From positions 1 through 28,893 of the forward strand of contig JBCBSS010000103.1 of assembly GCA_039819065.1 (NCBI GenBank): 28,893 bases of DNA, written 5' to 3'. The notes beneath the pieces were generated by a model. It worked only from the letters and a program-made list of their open reading frames with translations, made no database searches and was not told where the DNA came from. Each line of letters opens with the position of its first letter. The stretch's first letter is position 1. The position numbers were made by a program, and so were the translations under genes. Source of the stretch: JBCBSS01 sp039819065 (GTDB lineage Bacteria > Bacteroidota > Bacteroidia > Cytophagales > Cyclobacteriaceae). This document shows positions 1 through 10,700 of the stretch, one piece after another.

Positions 1-1
1 A

Positions 2-3000
2 TTGGATAGATATCCCAATAGCTACGGTGCCGAGTTGTGCGGTGAACTTAAGGCTACCATACTGGAACAGAGTCTATCTATGACGATGGAGCGTTACCTG
101 TCTGTTGGGCAGCCTTCGAGGTTATTGGTAAGGTATAATAACATCGACACTTTAAACCTCAAGATCTTCAAGGTCGCACGGCAAAGCATGAAAGCCCTGA
201 GTAGAAATAGTGCAGATTCTTCGCGATTTAACACGGCGAAAACCACATCTCCTATAAGTAGCTGGCAAGCAGTATTGCGAAATGAACATGATTACCATAG
301 CCATTCCACAGAGTTAGTAATGCCAGAGTTGCCTCAAGGGTGTTACTTGATGATGGTAAGCCCGGATAGTCTGAAGTACTATGCCAAAGATACTTATGCT
401 TATCAGGTTTTCCAGGTGAGCAACCTGGGGTTGATTACAGGCAAAGACCAAGAAAAGGGAGATTATTTCCAAGCCGTCAATCGCATTACTGGACAACCAC
501 TGTCGAATGCCAATATTCGTTTAAAGAATAAAAATACAACTAAGTATAACCTACCTTTTGATAAGACCTTGAGGACTGACAAAATGGGGTTGGTGTTTCC
601 GAATTACTCGCGACAAGTTCATTCTCTGGAAGCAACTATCACCTCTTACAATGATACGTTAACGACAGCAGACTATCGTTTCTATCGTAATAACCGATCA
701 CCTGATCGTAAGGAATACGTCAGGGCCAAGCCGTTTATTTTTACGGATCGCAGTATTTACAGGCCCGGGCAAAAAGTATATTTCAAAGGTATTTTGGTCA
801 AACAGGTAGGCAACAAATCGGACATTGTAGCCAATGAGTATGTAGAGGTATACCTGGATGATGTAAATGGTGATGAAGTAGGAAAGATGAGGTTAAAGTC
901 CAACGAATACGGGTCATTCAGTGGAGAATTTAAATTACCATTAAGTGGAATTACCGGGGAATATACCCTCTATGCAGAGGAAGATTATGAAGAGGACAGT
1001 CATTTTTATGATGAAGAATTGGACGATTTTCTAGACAATCCAACCACTATCTCAGTTGAAGAATACAAACGACCGAAATTCGAAGTCAAATTCGATAAAG
1101 TAGAAGAAAGCTTCAGATTGAATGATACCATTCACATCAATGGTGAAGCTATCTCTTTTTCAGAGAGCACCATCAACCACGCTAAGGTAGCCTATACTGT
1201 AAAACGCATGGTAAGATACCCTCGTTGGTACTATCGGCGTAGTTACAGATACCATTCCAGTTCTTCTCAGGAGATCACACATGGTGAGACCGTCACCGAT
1301 GCTTCTGGACAATTCTCTATTGACTTCAAGGCTCTGCCTGATCTCTTGGTAGAAAAAGATGGTCAACCGGTCTTTGAATACGAGGTCAATGCCGATGTCA
1401 CTGATATCAATGGGGAAACCAGAAGTAATACTACCATTGTGAAGGTGGGGTATCACACATTGTCATTAGCGGTTGAACTACCTGATCAAATAAAAAGAAA
1501 CGTCAAAGGCAATAGCTTATCCATTACTACTAAAAACCTGAATGGCTCACCAGTAGATGCCCAGGGCAAGGTCTACATATATTACCAAGTACCTCCACAA
1601 ACCCCTAAAAGGTCCCGCCCTTGGAAAACACCTGATTACCAAATGATCAGCGAAAGAGAGTTCGCTACACTCTTCCCATATGACCACTACAATAACCAGG
1701 AGGACAGTGAAGACAATAAAAAGCTAATAGTAGAATACAACTTCAATACAGCTCGATCTTCACAAGTGCCACTGATTAATTATAAAAAGTGGAATACTGG
1801 CCGGTATTTGGTGATAGTTCAATGCAAAGATGATTTTGAACAAGAGGTGATCTCGAGAAGCCAGTTCGAGTTGATTGATTCCAAGAAGAGAATACCCAAT
1901 CCCGGCGATATTTTTACTGTGAATTTGGACAAAGAAATCTATGACACGGGAGAAGAAGTGATTGTCACTTTGGCAAGCCCAATTGAGGTATATGTGACGA
2001 TTGAGATAGAAAAAGGAAATATAGTGATTGATCGACTTGTCGAGCATGTAAACAATGAAGTAAAAGAAATTAGGGTACCTGTCTCTGAGGATGATGGTAA
2101 TGGGTTTGCTATCCGATATCATTATGTTCGATACAATGAATGGAAATCCAGTTATAAAGTAGTCAGGGTCAAGCCTGAAGGATCAAGGCTAAATATCGTT
2201 ACCAATACTTTCAGAGATAAATTACAACCGGGGGATTCAGAGACCTGGAGTTTTAAGATCAGTGGTGAGGGTAAGGACCGCGCAATGGCTGAAGTACTTA
2301 CCAGTATGTATGACGCTTCGCTTGATCAATTCAAATCGCATAGTTGGTCTTTCTCTCCATACCAACGGTATCCTTATTATGTCTATCCACAAATCAGTGG
2401 TCGACAGAGTTTTGGAACCATCAATTTTAATATAAGAAACCTTCGGTCAAGGTATCTTGGCATCATAGGTCAGCAGTTTGATCAACTGGATTGGTTTGGC
2501 TTCAATCTCGACAATTTCAAGTATGCCAATCGCCGATATTTGGAACGAATAAGATATGCTACTTATTCCAGTAAAACCAGTAAGCGAAAGGACGAACAGC
2601 TTCCTGCTGGTGTTGTGATAGGAACGGTGATCGATCACCTCGGTGAGCCCATGCCCGGTGTTAACATTGTGGTAGTGGGGACTGCTATAGGAACCGTGAC
2701 TGATTTAAATGGTGATTATCAATTGAATGTTGAAAATGGAAAAGAACTGGAAGTCGCCTTCATTGGCTACAGAACAGAACGTACAACAATAGGTGGTAAA
2801 AACATCATTAATTTCAAGTTAGAAACTAGCTCACATGAGTTGTCTGAGATTGTCATTACGGCAGAGGGCATCAGTGAAGAAAGAAAAAGTCTCGGCTATT
2901 CGGTTACTTCAACAGAAGAGGTATTGCATTATACTGATAGTGACTTTAGAAGTCTCCTTCAGGGAAAAGTTGCCGGAGTGAGCATTGTTCAAGATAGTGT

Positions 3001-5608
3001 GCCCAACGCTAATGTGTTAGTAAGAGGTAATAACTCGATCAGTGCAAAAGACAAACCGCTCTATGTGGTTGATGGGAGAATCCTAGAATCTTTCGAATTA
3101 CCGCAAAATGAGCTATTATCTGTCAATGTATTAAAGGGCAAAGCAGCAACTTCATTGTATGGCTCGCAGGCATCTAATGGTGTTGTGATCATCAATACCA
3201 GATCAGGACAAGCCAAAATCGAACGGGAATTAGCTCAGGTACAAACCAGACAAAACCTCAACGAAACAGCCTTTTTCTTTCCCCATCTAAAAACTGATGA
3301 TAAAGGTAATACGGAATTCAGCTTTACTACTCCTGAGGCATTAACCAGATGGAATCTCCAAATATTGGCGCATACTAAAGATTTACGATATGGGTTAAAA
3401 ACTCTGCAGACGATCACTCAAAAAGAGTTGATGGTAGTGCCTAATCCGCCCAGGTTCCTCAGGCAAGGTGACAAGATTGCATTTGCTGCCAAAGTGGTGA
3501 ACTTGAGCGGTGAAAAGCTGAATGGTGCGGTAGCGCTGCAACTCTTCGATGCCTTTACCGGCAACCCAGTAGATGTTACATTGGGCAACGTAGCCAAAAA
3601 CCAAACCTTCGAAGTTGAGGCGAAAGGGAGTCAGAATATTACTTGGCAACTCAGTATACCAGAAAATATTCAAGCCATTCGGTATAAGGTGGTGGCTTCA
3701 GCCGGTAACTTTTCTGACGGCGAGCAGAGCATATTGCCTGTACTTACCAACCGGCTGCTCGTAACGGAAACTTTACCTATGAGCGTAAAATCGAACCAGA
3801 CTAAAACATACAACCTCGACAAGCTTGGTAATCACAAATCAAGCACCCTTAAGCACCACCGACTCACACTAGAAGTGACTTCTAATCCGGTATGGTACGC
3901 CGTTCAGGCACTACCTTACCTAATGGAATTTCCTCACGAATGCGCCGAGCAGACTTTTGCTCGTTACTATAGCAATACGCTGGCAAGCCATGTCATCAAT
4001 TCCAATCCAAAGATCAAAAAGGTATTCGATCAATGGAAGTCTAACAGCGCGCTGATTAGCAACCTGGAAAAGAACCCTGAACTGAAAAGCATCATCATCA
4101 ACGAAACGCCTTGGTTAAGAGATGCGCAAAATGAAGCCGAGCAAAAACAGCGACTGGCGTTGCTATTCGATCTGAATCAATTGCGATCGAATCAGGATAT
4201 AATTATTGATAAGTTAGAACAAATGCAACTCAGCAACGGTGGGTTCCCCTGGTTCAGCGGCGGCTATTTCGCTAACCGATTCATCACCCAACATATCATT
4301 ACAGGGTTCGGTCACTTGATGCACCTTGGGGTAAATAACGATAATGACAAACTCACCAAAATAGTAGAGAATGGTATTCGATTCTTAGACAATGAATTGG
4401 TCAGGGATTATAACCGGCTTCTAGAAGAGGCGGCCTCAGAGAGCAAAAGCCATCTGGATAAGAAACATTTATCCCCTCGTCAAATTCAATTTATCTATAT
4501 GCGTAGTTTTTTTAAAGAGCACAGCATATCCCCGGAGTTGAATGCTGCCATGGCCTATTACCTTAAGCAATCCAAGGTTTATTGGAAAGAATACAGTTTG
4601 TACATGAGGGGTATGATAGCCCTTATTCAAGCCAGAAATGGCGATGAAAAATTAGCCGGTAGTATAGTGAGGTCATTATGGCAAAACAGTATTACCAATG
4701 AAGAATTGGGTATGTATTGGAAGGAAAATAAAGCCAGCTGGTGGTGGTATGAGTCCCCAATCGAAACACAAGCGCTTATGATAGAGGTTTTCTCCGAAAT
4801 ATCTATGCCTACTAAGTCAGAGGTGGAGAATCAGGATATAATAGATAATCTCAAATTGTGGCTGCTCAAGCACAAACAAACTAATGCCTGGAGTACAACC
4901 AAGTCTACCACCGAAGCTATTTATGCCCTGTTATTGAAAGGTACAGATTGGTTATCTATTGACGAACAGTTAAAAATTAAGGTGGGCAATCAGGCAATTG
5001 ATCCATCTCAAAATCAAAGTATCAAGGCAGAGGCGGGCACTGGCTATTTCAAAACTTCATGGAAAGGTGAAGAGATCACAACAGAAATGGCTAAGGTCGA
5101 AATCGTCAAACAGGATAAAGGCATAGCCTGGGGAAGTTTGTACTGGCAATACTTCGAAGACCTTGATAAAATAACACCTGCTTCCACTCCTCTCCAGCTT
5201 GAGAAAAAGCTCTTCCTCAAACGTAATACAGACGCTGGGGAAGAGTTAGTGGAAATTGATGGCAGCACCTCTCTGGTATTAGGAGACCTGATCACGGTCA
5301 GGATAGTCTTAAAAGTAGATCGGGATATTGATTTCGTACACATGAAAGATATGCGTGCTTCGGGACTTGAGCCCATCAACGTAATGTCAGAATACAAATG
5401 GCAAGATGGTCTTGGCTATTATGAAAGTACCAGAGATGCGAGTACCAATTTCTTTTTCGAAAGCCTTACCAAAGGAGTCTATGTATTTGAATATGACCTC
5501 AGAGTAAACAACAAAGGTGACTTCTCAAACGGGATAACTACTATTCAAAGCATGTATGCCCCGGAATTCAGCAGTCATAGTGAAGGGGTTAGGATCAAGG
5601 TTGATTAA
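2..5608 (+). CDS. Alpha-2-macroglobulin family protein with inserted SusC-like CarboxypepD_reg + TonB-plug module (5' partial)
   Basis: Large envelope protein of the bacterial A2M family, thought to trap attacking proteases through a reactive thioester. The frame is open at the left edge, so the true start, signal peptide and first domains lie outside; the TTG at base 2 is only the first readable codon. Residues below count from it. An MG2 domain begins near 248 (TDRSIYRPGQKVYFKG) and MG3 near 350 (EEYKRPKFEVKF). Residues about 870-950 form a carboxypeptidase-regulatory-like domain. About 955-1067 form a SusC-type plug (LLQGKVAGVSIV, PLYVVDGRI, ASNGVVIIN), with no beta-barrel after it. The A2M core resumes near 1087 (ETAFFFPHLKTDDKGN). 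The thioester motif CAEQ is at 1314-1317 (bases 3941-3952), followed by the helical thioester domain and a C-terminal beta domain ending SEGVRIKVD. No pbpC-type partner is visible. Family assignment is firm; the role of the insert is unknown. Confidence 0.95.
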   Translation: MDRYPNSYGAELCGELKATILEQSLSMTMERYLSVGQPSRLLVRYNNIDTLNLKIFKVARQSMKALSRNSADSSRFNTAKTTSPISSWQAVLRNEHDYHSHSTELVMPELPQGCYLMMVSPDSLKYYAKDTYAYQVFQVSNLGLITGKDQEKGDYFQAVNRITGQPLSNANIRLKNKNTTKYNLPFDKTLRTDKMGLVFPNYSRQVHSLEATITSYNDTLTTADYRFYRNNRSPDRKEYVRAKPFIFTDRSIYRPGQKVYFKGILVKQVGNKSDIVANEYVEVYLDDVNGDEVGKMRLKSNEYGSFSGEFKLPLSGITGEYTLYAEEDYEEDSHFYDEELDDFLDNPTTISVEEYKRPKFEVKFDKVEESFRLNDTIHINGEAISFSESTINHAKVAYTVKRMVRYPRWYYRRSYRYHSSSSQEITHGETVTDASGQFSIDFKALPDLLVEKDGQPVFEYEVNADVTDINGETRSNTTIVKVGYHTLSLAVELPDQIKRNVKGNSLSITTKNLNGSPVDAQGKVYIYYQVPPQTPKRSRPWKTPDYQMISEREFATLFPYDHYNNQEDSEDNKKLIVEYNFNTARSSQVPLINYKKWNTGRYLVIVQCKDDFEQEVISRSQFELIDSKKRIPNPGDIFTVNLDKEIYDTGEEVIVTLASPIEVYVTIEIEKGNIVIDRLVEHVNNEVKEIRVPVSEDDGNGFAIRYHYVRYNEWKSSYKVVRVKPEGSRLNIVTNTFRDKLQPGDSETWSFKISGEGKDRAMAEVLTSMYDASLDQFKSHSWSFSPYQRYPYYVYPQISGRQSFGTINFNIRNLRSRYLGIIGQQFDQLDWFGFNLDNFKYANRRYLERIRYATYSSKTSKRKDEQLPAGVVIGTVIDHLGEPMPGVNIVVVGTAIGTVTDLNGDYQLNVENGKELEVAFIGYRTERTTIGGKNIINFKLETSSHELSEIVITAEGISEERKSLGYSVTSTEEVLHYTDSDFRSLLQGKVAGVSIVQDSVPNANVLVRGNNSISAKDKPLYVVDGRILESFELPQNELLSVNVLKGKAATSLYGSQASNGVVIINTRSGQAKIERELAQVQTRQNLNETAFFFPHLKTDDKGNTEFSFTTPEALTRWNLQILAHTKDLRYGLKTLQTITQKELMVVPNPPRFLRQGDKIAFAAKVVNLSGEKLNGAVALQLFDAFTGNPVDVTLGNVAKNQTFEVEAKGSQNITWQLSIPENIQAIRYKVVASAGNFSDGEQSILPVLTNRLLVTETLPMSVKSNQTKTYNLDKLGNHKSSTLKHHRLTLEVTSNPVWYAVQALPYLMEFPHECAEQTFARYYSNTLASHVINSNPKIKKVFDQWKSNSALISNLEKNPELKSIIINETPWLRDAQNEAEQKQRLALLFDLNQLRSNQDIIIDKLEQMQLSNGGFPWFSGGYFANRFITQHIITGFGHLMHLGVNNDNDKLTKIVENGIRFLDNELVRDYNRLLEEAASESKSHLDKKHLSPRQIQFIYMRSFFKEHSISPELNAAMAYYLKQSKVYWKEYSLYMRGMIALIQARNGDEKLAGSIVRSLWQNSITNEELGMYWKENKASWWWYESPIETQALMIEVFSEISMPTKSEVENQDIIDNLKLWLLKHKQTNAWSTTKSTTEAIYALLLKGTDWLSIDEQLKIKVGNQAIDPSQNQSIKAEAGTGYFKTSWKGEEITTEMAKVEIVKQDKGIAWGSLYWQYFEDLDKITPASTPLQLEKKLFLKRNTDAGEELVEIDGSTSLVLGDLITVRIVLKVDRDIDFVHMKDMRASGLEPINVMSEYKWQDGLGYYESTRDASTNFFFESLTKGVYVFEYDLRVNNKGDFSNGITTIQSMYAPEFSSHSEGVRIKVD
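2609..3203 (+). other. Inserted CarboxypepD_reg + TonB-dependent receptor plug module inside the A2M gene
   Basis: About 200 codons whose sequence is typical of the N-terminus of SusC/RagA transporters rather than of A2M. The first half reads GTVIDHLGEPMPGVNIVVVG, followed by GTVTDLNGDYQL and FIGYRT. Next comes the linker hallmark LSEIVITAEGISEERKSLGY, then plug signatures LQGKVAGVSIV, VLVRGNNSI, PLYVVDGR and SLYGSQASNGVVIINTRSG. The reading frame is uninterrupted on both sides, and A2M sequence flanks it, so it is an in-frame domain insertion and not a gene boundary. It sits directly before the segment corresponding to the post-bait A2M core. Vertebrate relatives carry the bait region or anaphylatoxin insert at about this place. 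Confidence 0.9.
3941..3952 (+). other. Thioester motif codons CAEQ of the A2M protein
   Basis: Codons TGC GCC GAG CAG encode Cys-Ala-Glu-Gln within PHECAEQTFARYY. In A2M/complement proteins the Cys and Gln of a CxEQ motif form the internal thioester that links covalently to a target. All key residues are present, so the protein is predicted to be thioester-competent. Formation of the bond itself cannot be seen from sequence. Confidence 0.85.
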
Positions 5609-5663
5609 GTGATAGTTAAAGGGTATCAATCATAATTTTGGCATCCTTCAACATATATCGAGC

Positions 5664-7748
5664 CTACTCCACCCTCACCAACTCAACCTCGCCAAAGCCG
5701 CTGTCCTTGCCGTCTTTGTAGACTGCTTTGATGGCATACTCATATTGGCGTGATACACTGGTCCTCGTATCTATGAATTGTCTGGTATCCTTTTCTAGTT
5801 GCTGAACCATGTTGAAGTTGCCACCATCTACAGCGCGGTAAAGCCTGAAGTAGTAATCACCTTCTACCGGATAAGCCCAGGTTAGCTGTATAGCTTTGGT
5901 TTCAGGGTCGATAGAAGCATTAATCTGGGCTACCTTGGGCTTTCTGGTAAAGTCTATAGCACTTAATGTCAGTGTATATGAGATATCCGATAATAGCCCT
6001 GATTCGTCTTCCGCTTTGATGCTGTATTCGTAAGTCACATTTCTGGTCAGGCTGTCATCGAGATATGACTGGTAAGTTTTTAGGCTATCGAAGGTAGCTA
6101 TTGCTAACCACTCAGAAGTACCCTTCTCTCTGCGGTACAATCGGTGCAATACTACATCATGACTGGTACTTTGAGCCCAGGTCAAACTTATGCCTTCCTT
6201 GCTCACTTTATAATCAGTGAATACCGGGGCAACCGGAGGAATGACATCGGGCTTGACCAATTCTATCATTTCGGAAAAGTCAGAATAGTTGTAATAAGCA
6301 TCAACCGCGACCACCTTGTAGTAGATATTCCTGGTCAGCACTTTGATGTTGACGGTATCCCTAAACACCGTATCCATAATGGGTTTATTGCTTAGGTTCG
6401 CGAATACGTGATCATCCTGATTGGCATAGAATACCATATAGCCCTTCAGGTCTCTTTCCTTACCTAAATCCCACCTCAGGTCAACCACTCCAGCAGTGTC
6501 GATACTACCAATTAGGTTTTGAGGTGGTGCCGGAGGCAGGCTGTCTACTACCGTACCATGCACCGGAAAGGCTACATTGGCGTTGCCGGCCGTATCCACT
6601 ACACCTACATAATACCAGTTATTAGTCAATTCATCATAGCTCGTATCAATGAATATTCTGCTAGAAACAGGCAACATTTCCGGAGTGAGATTAACAGGTT
6701 GATCATCTGTTCTCACACCTCTGGCCACCATAAAACCGGCTATATCCTTGGCATCATCAGCCATTTCCCAGGTGATCTTCATTTGAGCCGTACCGGTTTG
6801 TTCCGCTTTGATATTGAAGGGAGCATCAGGCGGCGTTCTATCGCGTCCCATGGCTTTTATCATTTCAGAAGGTTGGCTTAGCTCGCCATAAGTTGTTAGG
6901 CCCACTACCCGATAGAAATGAGGTTCATAATTGTCCACCGAATCTGTGAAAGATATCCAGCCTTGAGAAATGTCGCTACCCTCATAGGGACTATCTAAGT
7001 AAGGAGTCTCGTTCAATCTGGTAAAGTTCTTGCCATCGTCAGAACGTTCAATGTAATAAGCTGAAAAGAATTGTTCGTTAGTCGCCCGGTCCCAACGCAA
7101 TTCTACCGCTCTCTCCCACTCCTTCACTACTTCAACATGCATATCCGGTTCCGGGGTAATCTCGTCACCTTTGATCAAGAAATAAGCGGTGTCAATAGGA
7201 TATTCCTCGCTGCCGGCCAGGCTGTATATTCTATAGAGATAGGTTTTGTCCGACTGTATGTCTTTATCTTCAAACCTCAGCCCCAGGGCGGTGGCTGCTC
7301 GCGACGAAAACTCTGCTGTCATCAGCGCTGTGGCGTACAGATTTTTGAACTCATCTGCTTTGTCTAAGAAGGAAAAGCCAGTAGCTCCTTTGGCATTGGC
7401 GTTTCGCTCACCATAAAGTGTTTCGGCGGCCGCAGCAGCATAATCATCAATGTCAGCAATTTCCGACCACCGTTCCAATGGCCAGGGCTTGATAGGCTCC
7501 GTGACTAAGGGTTGGTAGCCCACTTCCAGAAAGTCGTCGGCATCAGAGAATACCATCCTATCCAATTGGTATCCCTTAGCATTGGAGAGTTGCCAAGCAC
7601 CCGGAGTACCGGGCGCCCAGCGCAAAATAACCCTCGCTCCCGTATTCTTGCCGGTCAACTGCAAGGTGGGTTGCTCAGCCACCTGTTGTGCCTTTGTGGT
7701 GGTTGCCAAGCTTATGATCAACGAGCTAATGATAATGATGCGTTTCAT
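5664..7748 (-). CDS. Exported protein with about six fibronectin type III-like modules
   Basis: 694 residues starting MKRIIIISSLIISLATTTKAQQ, a clear Sec signal peptide with likely cleavage after residue 20. The rest is a chain of about six beta-sandwich modules of FN3 type, several joined by the proline linkers typical of FN3 strings (DRTPPDAPFNIKAEQ, DSLPPAPPQNLIGS, DVIPPVAPVFTDY). Modules show the usual Trp in the B strand (ITWEMADDAKDIAG, LRWDLGKERDLKGY, LTWAQSTSHD, LTWAYPVEGD) and a Tyr near the F strand (YYVGVVD, YYKVVAVD, YEYSIKAED, YEYAIKAV). No enzyme domain and no type IX sorting domain is visible at the C-terminus (FGEVELVRVE). It is the last gene of the operon, 9 bp after the stop of the giant gene. 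Probably a periplasmic or surface protein that binds a partner, perhaps the giant protein; this is inference. Confidence 0.93.
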   Translation of the reverse strand: MKRIIIISSLIISLATTTKAQQVAEQPTLQLTGKNTGARVILRWAPGTPGAWQLSNAKGYQLDRMVFSDADDFLEVGYQPLVTEPIKPWPLERWSEIADIDDYAAAAAETLYGERNANAKGATGFSFLDKADEFKNLYATALMTAEFSSRAATALGLRFEDKDIQSDKTYLYRIYSLAGSEEYPIDTAYFLIKGDEITPEPDMHVEVVKEWERAVELRWDRATNEQFFSAYYIERSDDGKNFTRLNETPYLDSPYEGSDISQGWISFTDSVDNYEPHFYRVVGLTTYGELSQPSEMIKAMGRDRTPPDAPFNIKAEQTGTAQMKITWEMADDAKDIAGFMVARGVRTDDQPVNLTPEMLPVSSRIFIDTSYDELTNNWYYVGVVDTAGNANVAFPVHGTVVDSLPPAPPQNLIGSIDTAGVVDLRWDLGKERDLKGYMVFYANQDDHVFANLSNKPIMDTVFRDTVNIKVLTRNIYYKVVAVDAYYNYSDFSEMIELVKPDVIPPVAPVFTDYKVSKEGISLTWAQSTSHDVVLHRLYRREKGTSEWLAIATFDSLKTYQSYLDDSLTRNVTYEYSIKAEDESGLLSDISYTLTLSAIDFTRKPKVAQINASIDPETKAIQLTWAYPVEGDYYFRLYRAVDGGNFNMVQQLEKDTRQFIDTRTSVSRQYEYAIKAVYKDGKDSGFGEVELVRVE

Positions 7749-7757
7749 AATTTCATA

Positions 7758-10700
7758 TCAGTTTCCGGTGTGGGTAAAAGTGATTCTACGGTGCGTGCCA
7801 TCCACCATAGTGGGGATGCGATTAGGAGCCGGGTAACGGTATTGCATGATAAAAGAATGTCGATTGGGGTCAAAAGATGTATTCGGATAGAGCATCTGCT
7901 CATTTGATCTAAAAAGTATCCCTATGAGATCGTAATACTGCTGTTGATGGAACCGTGCCAAGTAATGGGACACCGTTCTACCCCTTACCACAAAGTCTTC
8001 CCCATAGCGATTTTTATACTGGTTGTAGTAATAGTTAGGATTGTGGTACCTGGGGTTACTAGGACTCATGAAGATACTTCTACCCCCGAGTTCCTCAGAC
8101 AGATAACCTCCCAGCGAAGACTTGAATCTGGAGAAATTCACGATTCCGGGAGTAGACAGCTGATGTTTCACCTTGACTACAGGTAGTTCAATTCCTTCAG
8201 GCAAACCAATGCCTGGCAGCGGTATGCCCAACCCAGAATCTGCAGAGGCAATTGGTCTACTCGAGGATGAAGTTTCTTCCGGTGGATTGTGAGCCCGATC
8301 CAATTCCATCTCACTCAGAGGCCCTCTAAACGGACTATCGCTGGAAAATTTTACATAGTTGTCATAACTATAATAGTATGGCATAGTCATATCAGGTAGA
8401 TAGTGCCTGTTGATAATGGCGATGATATTAGCCGTTGGAGCGTTGATATTCGTTTGGATTTTATTTCTATAGTAATAATTGACAGGGTAACTGTTATTTG
8501 AAAACTCACCACCTAGCTGCTTGAATTGGATATCAACCAACTCATCAAAAATTCTGGTACCTGAAGGGTCAGTAAAACCACGTCCATCCAGCCAATCAAA
8601 ATTGGTTTGCTCGTCAAACTCGAGTGTAAAGGACTCTATATTAAGGAAGCGCGAATAGGATTTACCTGGCTGCAAACCGCTCACCTTCTGATTCAGCGTA
8701 TTGTGCTGGTCTGTTTTGAAATGATAGTAGTAAAGTACATGTTCTCGTGGGTTTCGCACTGTTGGTCCTGGAAGCGCCTTCTTCCTCACTTGTACCGTAC
8801 CGACCGAGCCTGCAATTAGATTTTCATAGCGCTGCTCGAAACGTTTTTCAGTGGCATCTCGCACAACATCACTCACTGTTACATCACCTATACCTGAAGC
8901 GCCTATCAGGTCAGCTTCCCTTTCTGTTTCTATCTTCAGCAATTGTACCGTATAGTGGGTATCGTTTTCTAACTGAGATACATCATAAGCCACCGTGGTT
9001 CTACCGTTATTCAATTGAATCGGCACATCAATGGTGGTTTCTGAACCTAATTTGAAAAAACGGGCGATATAAACGTGTTCGTTGAATTCACTGTTGTAGG
9101 TGTCGAAATTGTTATCATCGGCTTTGCCCAGTTGTACATACCCCATATCACCTTGAGTCTCCCCTTTGAGGAAGTAGTTCTGGTTTTTGAAAGGATAGGT
9201 AAACACAATGTTATCATCAGTGAGATGATCGGGTGCATCAGCTGTGGTGAAGTTGGCGTCCTTGTATTCTTCCCAGTCGATCAGGACTTCCGTTCCGTTA
9301 GGGAAGTATTCTCTCGCTTTGAGGGTAATGCGTTGCGTATACTGGGTTCTGCCTTTCAATACCACTGCCGTTTCCATATCAGCCACGGTATTCTCTTCGG
9401 CAAAGGTCCAATCACGACAACTTACCTCGAAGCCTGATGAAACCTCTTTCAGCGTCCAGCTTTCTATGAACGGCATAATCCGTTGTGGTGGTAGCGGTTC
9501 TCCATCTATATCATCTTCTTGTGGTATCTCCAGCACTTCATTTACTGGTATAGCGAACGCCGCTGACATGTTGGTAAAGACACTTACATCATTGCTGCCT
9601 GACGGTTGTAGATCCTGAATCACCTGAATGTCGTCTAGTGGAGATCCCGATTGCGGTGTACATTTGTTGCCGATGTTTACCTTGAAAGAGAAACTACCTT
9701 TGATCAACCCGTTCAGTACGGCATACCGGATTCTGGCTCTTCCTTCCGCCCAGGCCGGATTAGGTAGCCCACCTCTGAGCAGCATACCCGCACCCATTTT
9801 GAAGATAGAAAGTTCACGGCGCCTTCTAAACAGCCTCACCCTAATACCAAAATCACCCTGGAGTGCCATGTAGAATTGACCTGTTGCATACCAGTCATTA
9901 ACACCGGGGGCTAAACCGGATTCTTTACAAACGCGTCCAGGGTCTTTGGTCACATTGACATCGAAGCCCATGGCCATATCAATATCGAGGTAGAATGGTC
10001 GTGGGTTAAGGCTTAGCCCTGTTTCGAAGCTACTGCCGAAGGCAAAACCCCTGGCCTGATTGTAGGTCACTTCTGACAAAGGTGACCTGGCCAAACTACC
10101 ATCCCTCAACTCGCTCAGTTTGTCAGAATTACTGGCCCTGAACCGTTCATTGTTGGTACCCAGGAATATTTCCAGGAACTTCTCACTAGGCCTCGGCAAA
10201 GTTGAAGGTATTCCATGCCCTATCATCAAATAGGATTCTAACTTCATCAAGCTCTTCTTGAGGCCCGGTATTTGTAAAGAAAGGCCGGCGCGATTATCAG
10301 GAGAACCCATGTGATAGTACCACTGATCTGGCCCGGCATAAAAGTCAGCCATCACGAATGCCTGATCTGTACGCCCTTTATAGCCCTCTGGTACGTTCTC
10401 TATCTCTCCTGTACCCACCAGGATATCATAAATATTCACAGTAATGAATATCTGTCCATCCACTGTTTTCTGGCCACCAGCAGGTTTTCTATAATTCACC
10501 TCTACATAGCCCATGATAGGCGTATTAGCAGTAGATGGAACACCTTCAGAAAAGACCCGAACATTGCCTTTGAAACCCATGTAAGTCAGACCACCACTAT
10601 GACTAAAATTCGCTTCAAGGGTCACATCAAAGTTATAGGCTTTGCCCTGTCCATCAGACCCAAATAGTGCCATGAACTTCAACCCCAATCGGGTATCATA

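Noticed and set aside
2609..3203. The plug region as a separate SusC gene joined by frameshift or misassembly.
   Set aside because: The frame is open across both borders, A2M sequence continues on each side, and no barrel or stop codon is present.
5609..5663. Terminator between the convergent A2M gene and the FN3 gene.
   Set aside because: Only a four-base complementary pair (GATA/TATC) is present, with no stable stem or T-run.
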